This document shows, piece by piece, positions 1 to 9,840 of a DNA stretch of 59,179 nucleotides. Made by a program: the position numbers and the translations under genes. Source of the DNA: an uncultured Lachnospiraceae bacterium (lineage in GTDB: Bacteria > Bacillota > Clostridia > Lachnospirales > Lachnospiraceae); NCBI GenBank assembly GCA_946534145.1, contig CAMNCH010000002.1:1-59179 (forward strand). The letters run 5' to 3'. The notes under the pieces were generated by a model that searched no databases, had not been told where the DNA came from, and was given only the letters and a program-made list of their open reading frames with translations. The stretch's first letter is position 1. The number at the start of each line of letters is the position of its first letter.

Positions 1-41
1 CTCTTTTTCTATGCTCACATTTCTGATATAATCTATACGTT

Positions 42-629
42 ATGAGAAGACGAAAAGGACTTGATTTTAATCACAAAAGAAGAAAAAAAATAAGCACCGT
101 GGTGTTAAAAGAAATCTTTTCCTGGCTGTTCTGGATAGGCATTTCAGCCGTTACGGCGGTGGTACTGGTTTACGTATTCGGCCTTCGTACCAACGTTGTG
201 GGCAATTCCATGGAGCCTCACCTCTATGCGGGGCAAAAGATTCTTATAAACCGCCTTGTTTATCAGATATCCGAACCTAAATTCGGTGATGTTATAGCCT
301 TTCAGCCAAACGGCAACGAAAACTCTCACTACTATGTCAAAAGAGTAATAGGCGTTCCGGGCGATACCCTTGTTATCAAAAACGGTCGTATTTTCATCAA
401 TGACGAAGAACTGGAAGAAGATGAATCCTACGATAAAATCGCAGAACCCGGTATTGCCGAGTCCGAGCTTCATTTGGCGGAAGGCGAATACTTTGTTCTC
501 GGTGACAACAGAAATTTCAGCGAAGACTCAAGATCCGGTAACATCGGCATAGTTAAGGACAGCTATATCATCGGCAAAGTCTGGTTTAAACTCTCCGACA
601 AGCTTGAATATATGGGAATAGTCAAATAA
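42..629 (+). CDS. lepB: Signal peptidase I (first copy)
   Basis: N-terminal TM segment; NSMEPHL (catalytic Ser box), YYVKRVIGVPGD (Lys box), GEYFVLGDNRNFSEDSR signature. Confidence 0.95.
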   Translation: MRRRKGLDFNHKRRKKISTVVLKEIFSWLFWIGISAVTAVVLVYVFGLRTNVVGNSMEPHLYAGQKILINRLVYQISEPKFGDVIAFQPNGNENSHYYVKRVIGVPGDTLVIKNGRIFINDEELEEDESYDKIAEPGIAESELHLAEGEYFVLGDNRNFSEDSRSGNIGIVKDSYIIGKVWFKLSDKLEYMGIVK

Positions 630-639
630 AGGGAAAAAT

Positions 640-1530
640 ATGAACGATAATAACAAACCTATCATAAACTGGTATCCGGGCCACATGAACAAAGCCCGCA
701 AATCCATGGAATCCGGCATGAAATTAATCGACCTTGTAATCGAAATTTTAGATGCAAGAGCCCCTCTTTCCAGCCGCAATCCCGATATCGACAAAATGGC
801 GGCCGGCAAAGACCGTCTTATTATTATGAATAAGGCAGATTTAGCCGATAAATCTATTAGCGACAAGTGGCGTGATTACTTTGCAAAAAAAGGCATAGAA
901 ACCGTCTTTATCAATTCCAAGAACAAAGAAGGTTTACGAAACGTTATGCCTGCGGTCAAAAAAGCCTGTGAGAAGCGTATAGAAAGAAACCTTAAAAGAG
1001 GTATCAAAAACCAGCCTATAAGGGCCATGGTGGCAGGCATACCGAATGTGGGCAAATCCACTTTCATCAATGCTTTCTGTGGCAAAAACATGGCTAAAAC
1101 CGGCAATAAACCCGGTGTAACCAAGGGCGAACAGTGGATTAAAGTAAATCCCGAGCTTCAGCTTCTTGACACGCCCGGAATTCTTTGGCCCAAGTTCGAG
1201 GATCAGGAAGTGGGACGAAGACTTGCATATCTTGGCTCCATCAATGACGAGATTTTGGTTACCGAAGAACTTGCGGGAGATTTATTGCTTTATTTAAAAG
1301 ATAATTACCACAATTTATTAAAAGAGCGGTATAATATTACCGAGGATATTTTCGAGGAAAAAGACGAAGAGACTTTCTTTACACCACAGTCTCTTATGAT
1401 GGATTATATCGCGCGTAAACGCGGCTGCCTCAAGCAAGGCGGCGAAACGGATTACTTTAAGACCGCCGGAGTAATCTTAGATGATTTCAGAAGCGGAAAA
1501 ATTGGGAAAATTACATTGGAGAGACCATGA
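640..1530 (+). CDS. rbgA: Ribosome biogenesis GTPase YlqF/RbgA
   Basis: INWYPGHMNKARK start, circularly permuted GTPase motifs (NKADL, GIPNVGKST, DTPG); RBS agggaaaa. Confidence 0.95.
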   Translation: MNDNNKPIINWYPGHMNKARKSMESGMKLIDLVIEILDARAPLSSRNPDIDKMAAGKDRLIIMNKADLADKSISDKWRDYFAKKGIETVFINSKNKEGLRNVMPAVKKACEKRIERNLKRGIKNQPIRAMVAGIPNVGKSTFINAFCGKNMAKTGNKPGVTKGEQWIKVNPELQLLDTPGILWPKFEDQEVGRRLAYLGSINDEILVTEELAGDLLLYLKDNYHNLLKERYNITEDIFEEKDEETFFTPQSLMMDYIARKRGCLKQGGETDYFKTAGVILDDFRSGKIGKITLERP

Positions 1531-2057
1531 ACAAAAAATTAAAAGATATTCTCAGTAACAGTATTTTCTTTCTTTGCGTAATACTTTTAAGCTTTTTAAT
1601 CATCAAATTTGTGGGCCAGAGAACTGTTGTAATAGGCCCTTCCATGATGCCTACCCTCGAAGACGGCAATAACCTTATCATTGACAAGATAAGCTACAGA
1701 TTCCACGAACCCGAGCGCTTTGATATTGTTATTTTTCCTTTCAGAAACAACTCGGGCAATACTTACATCAAGCGTGTTATAGGCCTTCCCGGCGAAACCG
1801 TCAGAATTGACACAGACGGAGTAATTTACATTAATGACGAAGTCCTTCACGAATCCTACGGACGTGAAATAATTCAGAATCCCGGCAATGCACTGGAAGG
1901 TGTCACCCTCAAAGAAGGCGAATACTATGTACTCGGAGACAATCGAAATGATTCCGAAGACTCGCGTTTCAGCGTGGGAGTGGTATACAGACGTGAAATC
2001 GTGGGAAGAGCCGTATTCAGAATATGGCCCTTTGCCGAAATGGGTCCCGTAAAATAA
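1527..2057 (+). CDS. lepB: Signal peptidase I (second copy)
   Basis: GPSMMPTL, TYIKRVIGLPGE, GEYYVLGDNRNDSEDSR; 4-nt overlap with rbgA. Confidence 0.93.
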   Translation: MNKKLKDILSNSIFFLCVILLSFLIIKFVGQRTVVIGPSMMPTLEDGNNLIIDKISYRFHEPERFDIVIFPFRNNSGNTYIKRVIGLPGETVRIDTDGVIYINDEVLHESYGREIIQNPGNALEGVTLKEGEYYVLGDNRNDSEDSRFSVGVVYRREIVGRAVFRIWPFAEMGPVK

Positions 2058-2082
2058 TACATAAGGGGAATAGCGGATATTT

Positions 2083-2838
2083 ATGGATTCGATTAAGGAT
2101 ATAAAGTTTAGGTTTGTGACGGAAGACTATCAGGAACTTAAATTACTTATCAGACAATATGCAGGCGACGAGCGCGAAGGTGTCAAAAAAATAGTGCTTT
2201 CAGCCCGCAAAAGGCTTGATGCCATTAATAAAGAAATTGCCCGCACCGAAAGCCTTAAGACATACGAAAGACAGTATGAAGCCATGGGCTATGTATGCGG
2301 AATAGATGAGGTGGGAAGAGGTCCCCTTGCGGGTCCCGTTGTGGCCGGTGCGGTTATTTTAAAAAGAGACTGCGATATTTTATATTTAAATGATTCCAAG
2401 CAGCTTACGGAGAAAAAACGTGAGGAACTCTATGACATAATCATGGAGCAGGCTGTCGCTGTGGGACTTGGTTTTAACAGCCCCCAGAGAATCGACGAGA
2501 TTAATATTTTAAATGCCACTTACGAAGCCATGCGCGAGGCTATTTCCAATTTAAAGGTCAAGCCCAAGGTCCTTCTTAACGATGCGGTCACCATTCCCGA
2601 CGTTAAGATTAAACAGGTGCCTATTATCAAGGGCGATGCCAAGAGCATATCCATCGCCGCAGCCAGCATTGTGGCTAAGGTCACAAGAGACAGGCTCATG
2701 GTGGAATATGACAAGATATATCCCGAGTACAATTTTAAATCCAATAAAGGCTACGGCAGTGCCGAGCACATAGCTGCTCTCAAAAAATACGGTAAGACAC
2801 CCATTCACAGAGACAGCTTTATCGGTAACTTTATTTAG
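2083..2838 (+). CDS. rnhB: Ribonuclease HII
   Basis: GIDEVGRGPLAGPVVA motif, NDSKQL, AAASIVAKVTRD, YGSAEH; about 70-aa N-terminal extension. Confidence 0.95.
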   Translation: MDSIKDIKFRFVTEDYQELKLLIRQYAGDEREGVKKIVLSARKRLDAINKEIARTESLKTYERQYEAMGYVCGIDEVGRGPLAGPVVAGAVILKRDCDILYLNDSKQLTEKKREELYDIIMEQAVAVGLGFNSPQRIDEINILNATYEAMREAISNLKVKPKVLLNDAVTIPDVKIKQVPIIKGDAKSISIAAASIVAKVTRDRLMVEYDKIYPEYNFKSNKGYGSAEHIAALKKYGKTPIHRDSFIGNFI

Positions 2839-2864
2839 TGCCAATAGTCCCATCGGAGGCCCAT

Positions 2865-4448
2865 ATGCAGGGAATACCGCTTTCTTTACTAAATAACGGA
2901 CAGATATCCGACGTTAATTCAACAAACGTCGATGTATCCGTGTTAAAAGAAGAAAATGAACGCGCCCTTTTAGACCTTATAAAGGGTCTTAGCAACGGTG
3001 AGACTCTGCTCGGTAAAGTCCTTTCCTCCACGGAAGAAGCTTATACCATCAAGACCCTCGATATGGGGGTTACCATCAATGCCAAGGCCGAGAACGGAGT
3101 TATTCTCGACAAGGGCAGCACCATTTTATTTGAAGTCAATAAACTTTCCGATTCGGAGGTGTCATTACGTCCCTTAAATATCAATACATCCTCCTCCGTA
3201 ACAGCGGAAAGCGCTCTTAAAGCCGCAGGACTTCCCTTAAACAATCGTTCTTTGGAACTTACCGTTCGCAATATGGAATACGGTAATCCCATAGACAAAA
3301 GAAGCCTTGCGGAATCCTACAGAGATGTGGCTCTGCATCCCGAAACACCGGTTAAATATATAGTGGACCTTCAGAAAATGCAGATTCCCGTAACAGGAGA
3401 GAATCTTGAGCAATATGAGGCTTATCTGAACATGAAAAACGTGTTCTTTGAAGACTTGTCCGAAATTGCAGATACTCTTGCGGATTCGCTGTTTAACGAA
3501 GGCATATCTCGAGGCGGAGAAAACGGTAACGACATTCAAAATCTGTTAAACAGTCTTGATACAGTTACGAAGTTCACCGAAGCCTTAGACAGCAATGCAT
3601 CCATGCCGGAACTTTCGGAAGCCTTAAAGGATTTTGTGGCCAAATTCAGCGAATCTTTGCCTAAAGAAGGCGGCATGACTCCGAATCAGGCGTTAAATGC
3701 CGATGTTCAATCTGCCGAAGCAGTGCCGATTAAGCCTGCACTTAACGAAGCGGAGCAAATCCCGGTGAATCGCCCTCAGGAAGTTTCTGTAAAGCCTGAA
3801 CTTCCCGATAAACTACCCGATGCGTTAAAGGCAGGACTCAGAGAAGTGTTTGATAAAGTGTTTACCAACACTCTTACCCTCAGCGAGCAGGACCTTCCGG
3901 ATAAAGCCAAAATAAAGGATCTCTACGAGCGTTTGTATTCCGAGACCCGCAAGATATCCGGTGCCCTGGAGGAAGTCCTTCCCAAGGACAATCCCGCGTC
4001 ACCCAAGATAATGCTGGTCAATAACAACATTGATTTCATGAATGCATTAAACAACTTCATCCCTTATGTGCAGATTCCCTTCAGGGGCGAGTCGGGTGCA
4101 ATGGCAGGAGAGTTATACGTCTACAGAAATCGGTCTCAAAAGGGTATTGAAGGTGACGAAGTCAGTGCTTTTTTACACCTCGACATGGATCATCTCGGGC
4201 CTACAGACGTTTATGTTAAGATGAAAGGCTCAAACGTCAATACCGAATTTACACTGGCCGACGAGGCAAGCCTTGATTTTATAGAGAAAAACCTGGATTT
4301 TCTCACTAAAAGACTTTCCGACAAGGGTTATTCTTTGTCCGCAGAGAGTCACGTTAAAGAACGCACCAAAACACCCATCGAAGAAGCTTTTGAAAACAGC
4401 ATTTCAAAGGTGCTTATAGCTAAGACTTCTTTTGACGCAAGAATATAA
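2865..4448 (+). CDS. YlqG-like / FliK-related (flagellar hook-length control-like) protein
   Basis: Long low-complexity N-terminal region, C-terminal domain with FliK-like character; sits between rnhB and an FlhB C-domain gene. GGAGG at 2855 supports ATG 2865 rather than GTG 2838. Confidence 0.6.
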   Translation: MQGIPLSLLNNGQISDVNSTNVDVSVLKEENERALLDLIKGLSNGETLLGKVLSSTEEAYTIKTLDMGVTINAKAENGVILDKGSTILFEVNKLSDSEVSLRPLNINTSSSVTAESALKAAGLPLNNRSLELTVRNMEYGNPIDKRSLAESYRDVALHPETPVKYIVDLQKMQIPVTGENLEQYEAYLNMKNVFFEDLSEIADTLADSLFNEGISRGGENGNDIQNLLNSLDTVTKFTEALDSNASMPELSEALKDFVAKFSESLPKEGGMTPNQALNADVQSAEAVPIKPALNEAEQIPVNRPQEVSVKPELPDKLPDALKAGLREVFDKVFTNTLTLSEQDLPDKAKIKDLYERLYSETRKISGALEEVLPKDNPASPKIMLVNNNIDFMNALNNFIPYVQIPFRGESGAMAGELYVYRNRSQKGIEGDEVSAFLHLDMDHLGPTDVYVKMKGSNVNTEFTLADEASLDFIEKNLDFLTKRLSDKGYSLSAESHVKERTKTPIEEAFENSISKVLIAKTSFDARI

Positions 4449-4449
4449 C

Positions 4450-4749
4450 ATGGCAGACGACAAGAAACTCAAATCAAAAGAAAAGCCCAAACAGGCCATA
4501 GCCCTTGAATACGACCCCGATGACATAGCTCCCCGAGTTGTGGCCACCGGCGGCGGACATATAGCGGAAAGAATCATCGAAGAGGCCAAAAAGAACGATA
4601 TTCCCGTCCATCAGGACGAAAAGCTTGCCAAAACCCTCTCCAAACTGGAAGTCGGAGATGCTATTCCCCCCGAACTCTACGAGGTGGTGGCGGAAATTCT
4701 CGTCTTTGTGGATGCTATGGACAAACTTAAAGGCAAAATGAACAAATAA
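4450..4749 (+). CDS. FlhB C-terminal-domain-like protein (YlqH/FhlB family)
   Basis: ALEYDPDDIAPRVVATGGGHIAERIIEEAKKNDIPVHQDEKLAKTLSKLEVGDAIPPELYEVVAEIL resembles the FlhB/YscU cytoplasmic domain. Confidence 0.85.
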   Translation: MADDKKLKSKEKPKQAIALEYDPDDIAPRVVATGGGHIAERIIEEAKKNDIPVHQDEKLAKTLSKLEVGDAIPPELYEVVAEILVFVDAMDKLKGKMNK

Positions 4750-5099
4750 TGAATAAAAGAAATGTGGGAACGGACAAAGAAGACCTTGTCTCTATATTCC
4801 TTGAAAAAAACGGTGTCAAAATCCTTGACAGAAATTATTCCACCGACAGAGGTGAAATAGACATTGTGGGTGCCGACGGCGATTACATAGTTTTTTTCGA
4901 GGTTAAATACAGAAAAGACCCGGAGCACGGTAATCCCTTAGAAGCGATTACTCCCGGCAAAAGAAGGCGGATAATAGCCGCCTCAAGGATTTATTTATAC
5001 AACAATCATTACAGCGACAATACCTATGTACGATACGACTGTATAGGCGTTCTGGACAGCGAGATTACCTGGATAAAGAACGCATTTGACGCTTTTTAA
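4749..5099 (+). CDS. UPF0102 family protein YraN (PD-(D/E)XK nuclease-like)
   Basis: ILDRNYSTDRGEIDIVGADGDYIVFFEVKYR typical of the YraN family. Confidence 0.88.
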   Translation: MNKRNVGTDKEDLVSIFLEKNGVKILDRNYSTDRGEIDIVGADGDYIVFFEVKYRKDPEHGNPLEAITPGKRRRIIAASRIYLYNNHYSDNTYVRYDCIGVLDSEITWIKNAFDAF

Positions 5100-5104
5100 A
5101 CAAA

Positions 5105-5138
5105 CATTAATAAATTATACTTTGCGCATTAATAAATT
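5105..5138 (+). promoter_or_regulatory. Two perfect 12-bp direct repeats CATTAATAAATT, 22-bp period; candidate response-regulator operator
   Basis: CATTAATAAATT at 5105-5116 and 5127-5138; second copy lies in the spacer of putative promoter TTTGCG-N17-TATGAT (5121-5149). Confidence 0.5.
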
Positions 5139-5191
5139 GCGAATATGATAAAATTGTATTTGATTGTGAAATCATAATAACGGAGGAAGAT

Positions 5192-5887
5192 ATGGTAAAC
5201 ATTTTGGTATGCGATGACGATCACGAAATAGTGGATGCGATTGAGATTTATCTCATGCAGGAGAACTACAATGTTTTCAAAGCATATGACGGCATCGAAG
5301 CATTGGAAATACTTAAAAAAGAAGATATTCAGCTTCTTATAATCGACGTTATGATGCCTCGCCTTGACGGTATTCATGCCATTATGAAGATAAGAGAGTC
5401 CTCAAGCATTCCGATTATTATTCTTTCGGCCAAAAACGAGGACCCCGACAAGATTCTCGGATTAAACGTAGGTGCTGACGATTATCTTCCCAAGCCCTTC
5501 AATCCCCTTGAACTTGTGGCAAGAGTCAAGTCCCAGCTTCGCCGTTATACCAAGCTTGGCAACATGCCTCAGGAATCACAGGCTATTTACTCCGTAGGCG
5601 GTCTTGTAATGAATGACGAGACCAAAGAAGTTACCGTTGATGACGAACCTGTTAAGCTTACCCCTATTGAGTACAATATCCTTCTTTTGCTTGTTAAAAA
5701 TCAGGGACGAGTTTATTCAATCGACCAGATTTATGAACAGATATGGAACGAACAGGCCATCGGCGCAGACAATACTGTTGCCGTTCATATAAGACACATT
5801 CGCGAAAAGATAGAAATCAATCCCAGAGAGCCCAGATATTTAAAGGTTGTATGGGGCGTGGGATACAAGATAGATAAGTTGAACTGA
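5192..5887 (+). CDS. OmpR/PhoB-family response regulator
   Basis: Receiver domain (CDDDHE, IDVMMP, LSAK, KPF) plus C-terminal winged helix (VKLTPIEYNILLLLVKNQGRVYS...VAVHIRHIREKIE). Confidence 0.95.
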   Translation: MVNILVCDDDHEIVDAIEIYLMQENYNVFKAYDGIEALEILKKEDIQLLIIDVMMPRLDGIHAIMKIRESSSIPIIILSAKNEDPDKILGLNVGADDYLPKPFNPLELVARVKSQLRRYTKLGNMPQESQAIYSVGGLVMNDETKEVTVDDEPVKLTPIEYNILLLLVKNQGRVYSIDQIYEQIWNEQAIGADNTVAVHIRHIREKIEINPREPRYLKVVWGVGYKIDKLN

Positions 5888-5895
5888 TTAAAACT

Positions 5896-8502
5896 ATGAC
5901 CAACAGAAACAAAAAGGTAAAAGTTTATAAGCTTAAGAAAAACGAAACGAAGGCTGTTCCTCAAAAGGATAGGCCTTCGAAAGTTTTAAGGAACGTTTTG
6001 ATACTTCTCCAGAGTATTCTGGGGACTTTTATTGTGCTCTGCTTTTTTGTTTATACCATGAATTCCCGCGTTAAGATGTTTGAACGCGGCAATGTGGAGA
6101 ACCGAAATATTTCTTTTTATGATTTAAGCAGTGACTATTATATTTCCGACGTCTATAACGAAAATTTCCGCAGCTATGTGGATGCAATGATAAGATATGT
6201 CACCATCAGTGAGCAGATTACCAGAAACGGCAAATACGACGCAAACATTATCATTAACGTGGGAGAATATGCTCACCGCAATACGGTTGACAAATACACG
6301 GGTCCCAAGGTTGAGTACAGACTCGGTGATATTTTAAAGTGGGGCGAAATGCTTGCAACCGACGGCTCCATTTGCACTTATGAATTCTTTAACTATGAGG
6401 ATTATTGCAAATTCTTTAATATCGACCCGGAGTCCATGGAAGATGACGAAAATTATGACCCGAAAGCCGTTTATGAATCCTTTGAAGTTTTAAAGGACAA
6501 ATCAGCCTATGACGGTTATGATTACAAGACCGTAGACGGTAAGTATGCCAATGAATTTGTGTCCGATTCCAAAGAATATGCGGAACTGGTTAAAAATATC
6601 CAGAAGACTGTAGACGATCTTTATTACAACTATACCGAATTTCGTTCAAACAGCTACAGTTTTGATGAAAATACGACTTCCTTCAGGTATTGCGTCAGCA
6701 AAATCGAAAACGGCAGCAAAAAAATCTATTCTAATGTCAGCGCCTTTTATAAGGGCATAGATGAGAAGTTTATCGATCAGTCCTTTGCAGGTTACGGAGA
6801 AGGTCTTAAGGCCAAATTCGGTAATATCTACATTGATGCTTCCTGCGAATTCTTCGGTAATAATAAGGATACCAAGGCTTACGAGATTATAAGGGAAGCG
6901 GTGCAGAGAGACTTTGCTTATGCCTTTTCGGGAGACACCAATGTATGGGTTGGTGTTGATACTTCCTTCAGGGGCAATGCCGACAATGATGTTTTCTCAT
7001 ATAACAGGGCATCCTTTGCAAAATCTGCCCAGATGGTACCTTTTGTGGTTTCTTTCGGCGGCTTTGCGGTAGTGTGCTTTATCGGTTTGTTTATAGTTAT
7101 TATCGGCCTTGACAGGCGTCTGTACTCCAAAGAAGAAACCAGACCTTCTTTGAATTCTGTTGAAAGAATGCCCATTGAGAGCTTTATTCTCATGTCTGCG
7201 GCGCTGGGACTTCTTCTTTATCTTGTGGAGAACTGGCTCATGAGGCAGATTTTATTCAGGCTGGATGAGCCGGTGGAAAGCCTTTATTTTGAGGTTCCCG
7301 CATCACTTTTACTGTTACTGGATTTGTTCATTGCTTTGTCCTTTATGTATACCTTCATCAGAAGGATATTTGCAGGCAACATGCTTGAGGGAAGTCTGCT
7401 TCTTTTGCTTCGTCCCAAGTTTAACCGTCAGACCGACAAATTAAAAGGCTGGTTCGGAGCGGTAAGTGACAGTTCTTCGGTGGCGCTCAGAACCTGGATT
7501 TCGTATATCCTGTTTTTACTGTTTAACTGCTTCTGGGTATGCGTTATGTTCTTTACTTCTCACAGAATAGTGTCCTTCTTTATTCTTTTGATTTTTGACA
7601 TTGCTGTGGGAGCGGGTATCTTTAACAGAAATTATGAGAAAAAAATCATATACGAAGGCGTCAAGCGCATCAATAACGGTGAATACGATTTTAAGATAGA
7701 CGTATCCAAGATGCACGGAGCCAATAAAGAACTGGCGGAAGAGGTTAACAACATCGGTCTCGGTTTAAGCAAAGCCCTTGAAATCAGTACCAAGGATGAA
7801 AAACTGAAGGCAGACCTTATTACCAATGTTTCTCACGATATTAAGACACCCCTTACGTCCATTATCAATTATGTGGATCTTCTTAAGCGCGAGAATATCG
7901 AAGACGAAAAGATTAAGAAGTACATTTCGATTCTTGATGAAAAGTCACAACGACTCAAACAGCTTACTTTTGACCTTTTGGAAGCATCCAAAGTATCCTC
8001 CGGCAATATTTCCATCGACCCCATTAAGATAGACTTTGTGGAGTTTTTAAAGCAGGCTGCGGGAGAATTTGAGGACAAATTTCTTGAAAAGAATCTTGAA
8101 CTTGTCATGAATGTTCCGTCCGAGCCCACATATACCATGGTGGACCCCAGACATATGTGGCGTGTCATCGAGAATATCTTTAATAACGTATACAAATATG
8201 CCATGGTCAGCACGAGGGTGTACCTTGACCTTGTCAAAACCACTGAAGATGACAAAGAAAAAGTAGTCCTTTCTCTTAAAAACATTTCCAATCAGCAGTT
8301 AAACATACCTGCGGATGAACTTACGGAAAGATTTATAAGAGGAGACGTGTCCAGAAGTACAGAAGGCTCCGGCCTCGGACTTTCCATAGCCAAGAACCTT
8401 ACTCAGGCTCAGGGCGGAGAGTTTGACATATATCTGGACGGAGACCTCTTTAAGGTTACCATTACCTTAAGTTCGGCAGTTGAAACCGAAGAAGAAGCAT
8501 AA
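5896..8502 (+). CDS. Membrane sensor histidine kinase (VanS-like)
   Basis: Multiple TM segments, HisKA LITNVSHDIKTPLTSIINYVDLL, HATPase GSGLGLSIAKNL; directly downstream of the response regulator. Confidence 0.93.
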   Translation: MTNRNKKVKVYKLKKNETKAVPQKDRPSKVLRNVLILLQSILGTFIVLCFFVYTMNSRVKMFERGNVENRNISFYDLSSDYYISDVYNENFRSYVDAMIRYVTISEQITRNGKYDANIIINVGEYAHRNTVDKYTGPKVEYRLGDILKWGEMLATDGSICTYEFFNYEDYCKFFNIDPESMEDDENYDPKAVYESFEVLKDKSAYDGYDYKTVDGKYANEFVSDSKEYAELVKNIQKTVDDLYYNYTEFRSNSYSFDENTTSFRYCVSKIENGSKKIYSNVSAFYKGIDEKFIDQSFAGYGEGLKAKFGNIYIDASCEFFGNNKDTKAYEIIREAVQRDFAYAFSGDTNVWVGVDTSFRGNADNDVFSYNRASFAKSAQMVPFVVSFGGFAVVCFIGLFIVIIGLDRRLYSKEETRPSLNSVERMPIESFILMSAALGLLLYLVENWLMRQILFRLDEPVESLYFEVPASLLLLLDLFIALSFMYTFIRRIFAGNMLEGSLLLLLRPKFNRQTDKLKGWFGAVSDSSSVALRTWISYILFLLFNCFWVCVMFFTSHRIVSFFILLIFDIAVGAGIFNRNYEKKIIYEGVKRINNGEYDFKIDVSKMHGANKELAEEVNNIGLGLSKALEISTKDEKLKADLITNVSHDIKTPLTSIINYVDLLKRENIEDEKIKKYISILDEKSQRLKQLTFDLLEASKVSSGNISIDPIKIDFVEFLKQAAGEFEDKFLEKNLELVMNVPSEPTYTMVDPRHMWRVIENIFNNVYKYAMVSTRVYLDLVKTTEDDKEKVVLSLKNISNQQLNIPADELTERFIRGDVSRSTEGSGLGLSIAKNLTQAQGGEFDIYLDGDLFKVTITLSSAVETEEEA

Positions 8503-8504
8503 AG

Positions 8505-8535
8505 AAAGTGCCTTGGATGTCCCAAGGCACTTTTT
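8505..8535. terminator. Bidirectional intrinsic terminator between convergent kinase and prs genes
   Basis: AAAGTGCCTTGG-atgtc-CCAAGGCACTTTTT, 12-bp stem with A-tract and T-tract. Confidence 0.88.
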
Positions 8536-8537
8536 AA

Positions 8538-9728
8538 TTACATTAATTCAAACTTCTGACGTTCATTGTATCTGTCCAAAACTTCGTGAATCTTTTCGGT
8601 AGAGGTTATTACGTTGCCGATGGACAAATCGTGATTCATAAAGTCGATTATCTGAGCAATAAACTTGCTTACGTCTGCCTCGAGGTAGTAGGATTTGGAT
8701 TTTACTTCGGGCTTGGTGTAGATAAGGTTGGTGGTGATAATCTTATCAAAGATACACTGTTCATATGCTTTGTCAAAAGCATCCATACCGTTTGTGAACT
8801 GACCGAAGGTAGCCATGATGAAGATTCTCTTGGCATTCTTCTCTTTAATCTGTTTTGCGGTATCGAGAATGCTTTCGCCTGAAGAAATAATGTCGTCTAC
8901 GATGATGACGTCTTTACCGTCTATATTGTCACCTAAAAATTCATGAGCAACTATAGGGTTCTTGCCGTTAACCATCTTGCTGTAGTCACGTCTCTTATAG
9001 AACATTCCGGCATCAACACCGAGAACACTTGCAAAATAAACCGCTCTGTCAAGAGCACCTTCGTCGGGGGAGATGACAACGGTATGATCTTTGTCGATTA
9101 TCATGTCTTCCTCGCCCTCAAGAAGGGTTTTTAAGAACTGATAATAAGCGCTGAAATTGTCAAATCCCGAAAGAGGAGCTGCGTTCTGGACTCTGGGGTC
9201 GTGAGCGTCGAAGGTAATAATGTTCTCAACACCCATGGAATAAAGTTCTTCAAGTGCATAAGCACAGTCAAGGGATTCGCGTCCGTTTCTTTTGTGCTGT
9301 CTGCCTTCGTAGAGATAGGGCATGATGACGTTTATTCTTTTGGCCTTGCCGGTGGCGGCCTGAATTATTCTTTTTAAATCCTGATAATGATCGTCGGGTG
9401 ATTTGTGATTGATGTAGCCGTTCATGCTGTAGGTGATGCTGGAGTTACAAACATCCACGAGGATAAATAAATCCTTACCGCGAACAGATTCATTAAAGAT
9501 GCCTTTGCCTTCGCCGCTTCCGAATCTGGGACATTCGGCGTCGATTAAAAACGAAGGTTCTGCATAACCTTCAAAGGCGGGGTCGGTCTTAAGACCGGTA
9601 CGAAGTGTCTTTCTGAAGTCCACAAGGTAGTTGTCAACGCTTTTTCCAAGCTTGGCTGCCGAATCAAGTGCGCAAACCTTAAGGGGAGCGAAGGGAAGAG
9701 CATTTTCAAGTACACGTAAATTGGGCAT
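8538..9728 (-). CDS. prs: Ribose-phosphate pyrophosphokinase (divergent, 396 aa)
   Basis: NESVRGKDLFILVD, LYEGRQHKRNGRESLDCAYALEEL, NIITFDAHDPRVQNAAP, IIVDDIISSGES; RBS ggaagg. Confidence 0.85.
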   Translation of the reverse strand: MPNLRVLENALPFAPLKVCALDSAAKLGKSVDNYLVDFRKTLRTGLKTDPAFEGYAEPSFLIDAECPRFGSGEGKGIFNESVRGKDLFILVDVCNSSITYSMNGYINHKSPDDHYQDLKRIIQAATGKAKRINVIMPYLYEGRQHKRNGRESLDCAYALEELYSMGVENIITFDAHDPRVQNAAPLSGFDNFSAYYQFLKTLLEGEEDMIIDKDHTVVISPDEGALDRAVYFASVLGVDAGMFYKRRDYSKMVNGKNPIVAHEFLGDNIDGKDVIIVDDIISSGESILDTAKQIKEKNAKRIFIMATFGQFTNGMDAFDKAYEQCIFDKIITTNLIYTKPEVKSKSYYLEADVSKFIAQIIDFMNHDLSIGNVITSTEKIHEVLDRYNERQKFELM

Positions 9729-9840
9729 ATTGGTTTCCTTCCGTAAGCAAAATCTTTCGATTAATTTATAGCATTATGATAGTGACACGTCAAGAAATTT
9801 CGTTTAAAATAAATAAGATGTAAACTGTAACGGAGAAGTA

